NCBI GenBank assembly: GCA_018268695.1 | Contig: JAFDWD010000170.1 | Coordinates: 1 to 8,790, forward strand | Direction: 5' to 3' | Length of the DNA: 8,790 nucleotides | DNA from: Actinomycetota bacterium | GTDB lineage: Bacteria; Actinomycetota; Thermoleophilia; Solirubrobacterales; 70-9 | Shown here: in pieces, positions 7,455-8,790 of the stretch | How positions within the stretch are numbered: the stretch's first letter is position 1 | How the letters are laid out: each line of letters starts with the position of its first letter | Translations under genes and position numbers: made by a program | Notes under the pieces: model-generated | Database searches by the model: none | Told to the model about the DNA's origin: nothing | The model's input: the letters and a program-made list of their open reading frames with translations, nothing else

Positions 7455-7458
7455 GTTC
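7438..7458. promoter_or_regulatory. AT-rich near-palindrome, possible operator
   Basis: GAACA (7438-7442) and TGTTC (7454-7458) are exact inverted copies. Inside lies AACATTATATTGTT (7444-7457), which matches its own reverse complement at 12 of 14 positions. The element covers the -10 boxes of both divergent promoters, where a dimeric repressor would block both. It may equally be just two overlapping AT-rich -10 regions. No regulator family is identified. Confidence 0.45.
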
Positions 7459-7466
7459 TAAGTCAA
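7439..7466 (-). promoter_or_regulatory. Sigma70-like promoter for the secreted hydrolase
   Basis: Read on the minus strand: a -35 element TTGACT (7466-7461), a 16-base spacer, and a -10 element TATGTT (7444-7439). Transcription would begin near 7432, giving a leader of about 30 bases that contains the AAGGAGG site. A perfect TATAAT also occurs at 7452-7447 on this strand, but it is only 8 bases from TTGACT, so it would need a different -35. The call is by eye from hexamers and spacing. Confidence 0.6.
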
Positions 7467-7484
7467 GGAACCACGATGAGCTTT

Positions 7485-7488
7485 GGAG
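7485..7488 (+). promoter_or_regulatory. Ribosome binding site that fixes the TTG start of edd
   Basis: GGAG sits six bases before TTG at 7495-7497, the ideal distance. The other in-frame TTG (7483) and the first in-frame GTG (7528) have no such site at good spacing, and the frame is closed upstream by TGA at 7477-7479. Confidence 0.75.
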
Positions 7489-7494
7489 TCAGCT

Positions 7495-8790
7495 TTGAAC
7501 GCGGAAATCCACCCGGCCGTCGCTGCGGTGACGGAACGCATCGCCGCCCGCAGTGCCCCCCGCAGGAGCGCCTATCGACGCCGCCTCGAGGCGGCCCGGG
7601 CCGCAGGCACCGCCCGCGACGCCGCGGGCTGCTCGAACCTTGCCCATAGCGTCGCCGCGTGCGGCTCAGAGGAGCGGGACCGGCTGACCCGCGGTGCCGG
7701 CCCCAGCGTCGCGATCGTCACCGCATATAACGACATGCTCTCGGCCCACCAGCCGTTCGTCGCCTATCCCGCGGCGCTTCGCCGGGCGGTGATGGGTGCC
7801 GGGGGCGTTGCCCAGGTCGCGGGTGGCGTGCCGGCGATGTGCGATGGCATCACCCAGGGGCGCGCGGGGATGGAGCTGTCGCTGTTCAGTCGCGAGGTGG
7901 TCGCGATGTCGACCGCGATCGCGCTTGCCCATGACACCTTCGACGCGGCGTTGTTGCTCGGCGTCTGCGACAAGATCGTCCCCGGCCTGCTGATCGGGGC
8001 ACTGGCGTTCGGTCATCTGCCGGCCGTCCTCGTGCCCGCCGGTCCGATGCCCTCGGGCCTCGGTAACGCCGAGAAGAGCCGGGTGCGGAAGCTGTACGCC
8101 GAAAGGAAGGTGCCACGGGAGGCGTTGTTCGCCGCGGAGGCCGCCGCCCACCATGCGCCCGGGACCTGCACCTTCTACGGGACCGCGAACTCCAACCAGC
8201 TGCTGGTCGAGGCGATGGGTTTGATGCTTCCCGGGGCCGGCTTCGTCAACCCCGGGACCGATTTGCGGGCGGCACTCACCGAGGCGGCGGGCCGGCAGGC
8301 GGTCTCGATCACCGCGCTCGGGAGCCGATACACGCCGATCGGGGAGGTCGTCGACGAGCGCTCGTTGGTCAACGCGATGGTCGCCCTGTTGGCGACCGGT
8401 GGCTCGACCAACCACACGATGCATCTGCCCGCGGTCGCTGCCGCCGCGGGCCTGCGGATCGAGTGGGGGGACTTCGCGGACCTCTCGTCCCACGTACCGC
8501 TCCTGGCACGCATCTATCCGAACGGGACCGCCGACGTCAACGATTTTCACGCGGCCGGTGGAACCGCCCTGCTCTTCTCCGAGCTCCTCGAGGCCGGCCT
8601 CATGCACCGCGAGGTCAGCACCGTCGCCGGGCCGGGGCTGGAGCGCTACGCCCGGCGACCCGAGCTGAGCGGGACCGGGGATCTGGTCTTCGCGGCGCCG
8701 CCGGAGTCCACCGACGACCCCGAGGTGCTGCGCGACCGACGGGCACCTTTCGCCACCGAAGGGGGACTGCGAATCCTGACCGGCAACCTC
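7495..8790 (+). CDS. edd: Phosphogluconate dehydratase (Entner-Doudoroff), 3' end beyond window
   Basis: Converts 6-phosphogluconate to 2-keto-3-deoxy-6-phosphogluconate, the committed step of the Entner-Doudoroff pathway, in the cytoplasm. The first 432 of about 600 expected residues are present. Matches recalled from E. coli Edd run throughout: SYNDMLSAHQP-type (here TAYNDMLSAHQPF), QVAGGVPAMCDGITQG, GVCDKIVPGL, APGTCTFYGTANSNQ, VALLATGGSTNHTMHLP and ARIYPNGTADVNDFHAAGG. Cysteines C116, C158 and C225 sit in the three motifs expected to hold the iron-sulphur cluster of the IlvD/Edd family. The TFYGTAN and STNHTMHL motifs favour Edd over dihydroxyacid dehydratase. The start is TTG at 7495, giving MNAEIHPAVAAVTERIAARS, which aligns with the E. 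coli N-terminus; GGAG lies six bases upstream. The reading frame runs open to the right edge. An eda aldolase or glucose-6-phosphate dehydrogenase might follow outside the window. Confidence 0.95.
   Translation, partial: MNAEIHPAVAAVTERIAARSAPRRSAYRRRLEAARAAGTARDAAGCSNLAHSVAACGSEERDRLTRGAGPSVAIVTAYNDMLSAHQPFVAYPAALRRAVMGAGGVAQVAGGVPAMCDGITQGRAGMELSLFSREVVAMSTAIALAHDTFDAALLLGVCDKIVPGLLIGALAFGHLPAVLVPAGPMPSGLGNAEKSRVRKLYAERKVPREALFAAEAAAHHAPGTCTFYGTANSNQLLVEAMGLMLPGAGFVNPGTDLRAALTEAAGRQAVSITALGSRYTPIGEVVDERSLVNAMVALLATGGSTNHTMHLPAVAAAAGLRIEWGDFADLSSHVPLLARIYPNGTADVNDFHAAGGTALLFSELLEAGLMHREVSTVAGPGLERYARRPELSGTGDLVFAAPPESTDDPEVLRDRRAPFATEGGLRILTGNL

Larger units (their letters stand above)
7404..7473. 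repeat. Interrupted inverted repeat spanning the divergent promoters
   Basis: Three blocks occur in the same order on both arms, inverted. TGGTTCC (7404-7410) pairs with GGAACCA (7467-7473), TTGACT (7425-7430) with AGTCAA (7461-7466), and GAACA (7438-7442) with TGTTC (7454-7458). Gaps between the blocks differ on the two arms (14 and 7 bases on the left; 0 and 2 on the right). The pattern may mark a duplicated, inverted promoter or paired regulator sites. Confidence 0.5.

Noticed and set aside
7666..8607. 313-codon minus-strand ORF opposite edd
   Set aside because: The plus strand is clearly Edd, whose frame was easy to overlook because it starts with TTG and runs off the window.
1808..8790. 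A sulfoquinovose (sulfoglycolysis) cluster, suggested by an isomerase, a reductase and an Edd-family dehydratase together
   Set aside because: No GH31 sulfoquinovosidase or other marker is visible, the dehydratase looks like ordinary Edd, and edd is not part of the operon.
1..8790. CRISPR arrays, tRNA/rRNA genes, insertion sequences, phage or defence genes
   Set aside because: No regularly spaced repeats, cloverleaf-like segments, transposase motifs or other mobile features were seen; the sequence is almost wholly coding for metabolic genes.

Overview
The window is a high-GC, densely packed bacterial segment. GC- or GAG/CTC/GTC-type codons dominate in most genes. Together with the gene families present, this suggests an actinomycete-type organism, possibly Thermoleophilia (Solirubrobacter/Conexibacter-like). 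That placement is a guess from composition, not from a marker gene. The theme is carbohydrate acquisition and breakdown.

Region 1 (1-5888, plus strand) is one operon. It opens with the last codons of an upstream gene, probably the sugar-binding protein of an ABC importer. Then come two importer permeases (MalF-type and MalG-type), a two-SIS-domain sugar isomerase/deaminase-like enzyme, a large cytoplasmic clan GH-A glycoside hydrolase with a beta-galactosidase-like C-terminal half, and an aldo/keto reductase. The four junctions from the first permease to the reductase are all 4-base ATGA overlaps, so the genes are probably translationally coupled. No ATPase, sugar kinase or regulator is in view; they must lie outside the window or elsewhere in the genome.

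Region 2 (5885-7402, minus strand) is a convergent gene for an exported protein with a Sec signal peptide, an N-terminal beta-rich domain, a helical segment and a GH10-like TIM barrel. Its stop codon shares the palindrome CTAG with the reductase stop, leaving no room for a terminator. Its codon usage (GAA, AAA) differs sharply from its neighbours over most of its length, then shifts towards GAG/AAG near the 3' end.

Region 3 (7403-7494) is the only real intergenic space. It holds two oppositely directed sigma70-like promoters that occupy the same DNA, with a near-palindromic AT-rich centre and an interrupted inverted repeat around them. One promoter faces the secreted hydrolase, the other faces region 4.

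Region 4 (7495 to the right edge, plus strand) is 6-phosphogluconate dehydratase (edd) of the Entner-Doudoroff pathway, with a TTG start and cut off by the window end.

Reading of the whole (inference): an exported hydrolase releases oligosaccharide or glycoside, the ABC importer brings it in, the cytoplasmic hydrolase cleaves it, and the SIS enzyme and reductase convert the product. The shared promoter region may link the secreted hydrolase to the Entner-Doudoroff pathway. The substrate cannot be named from sequence alone.
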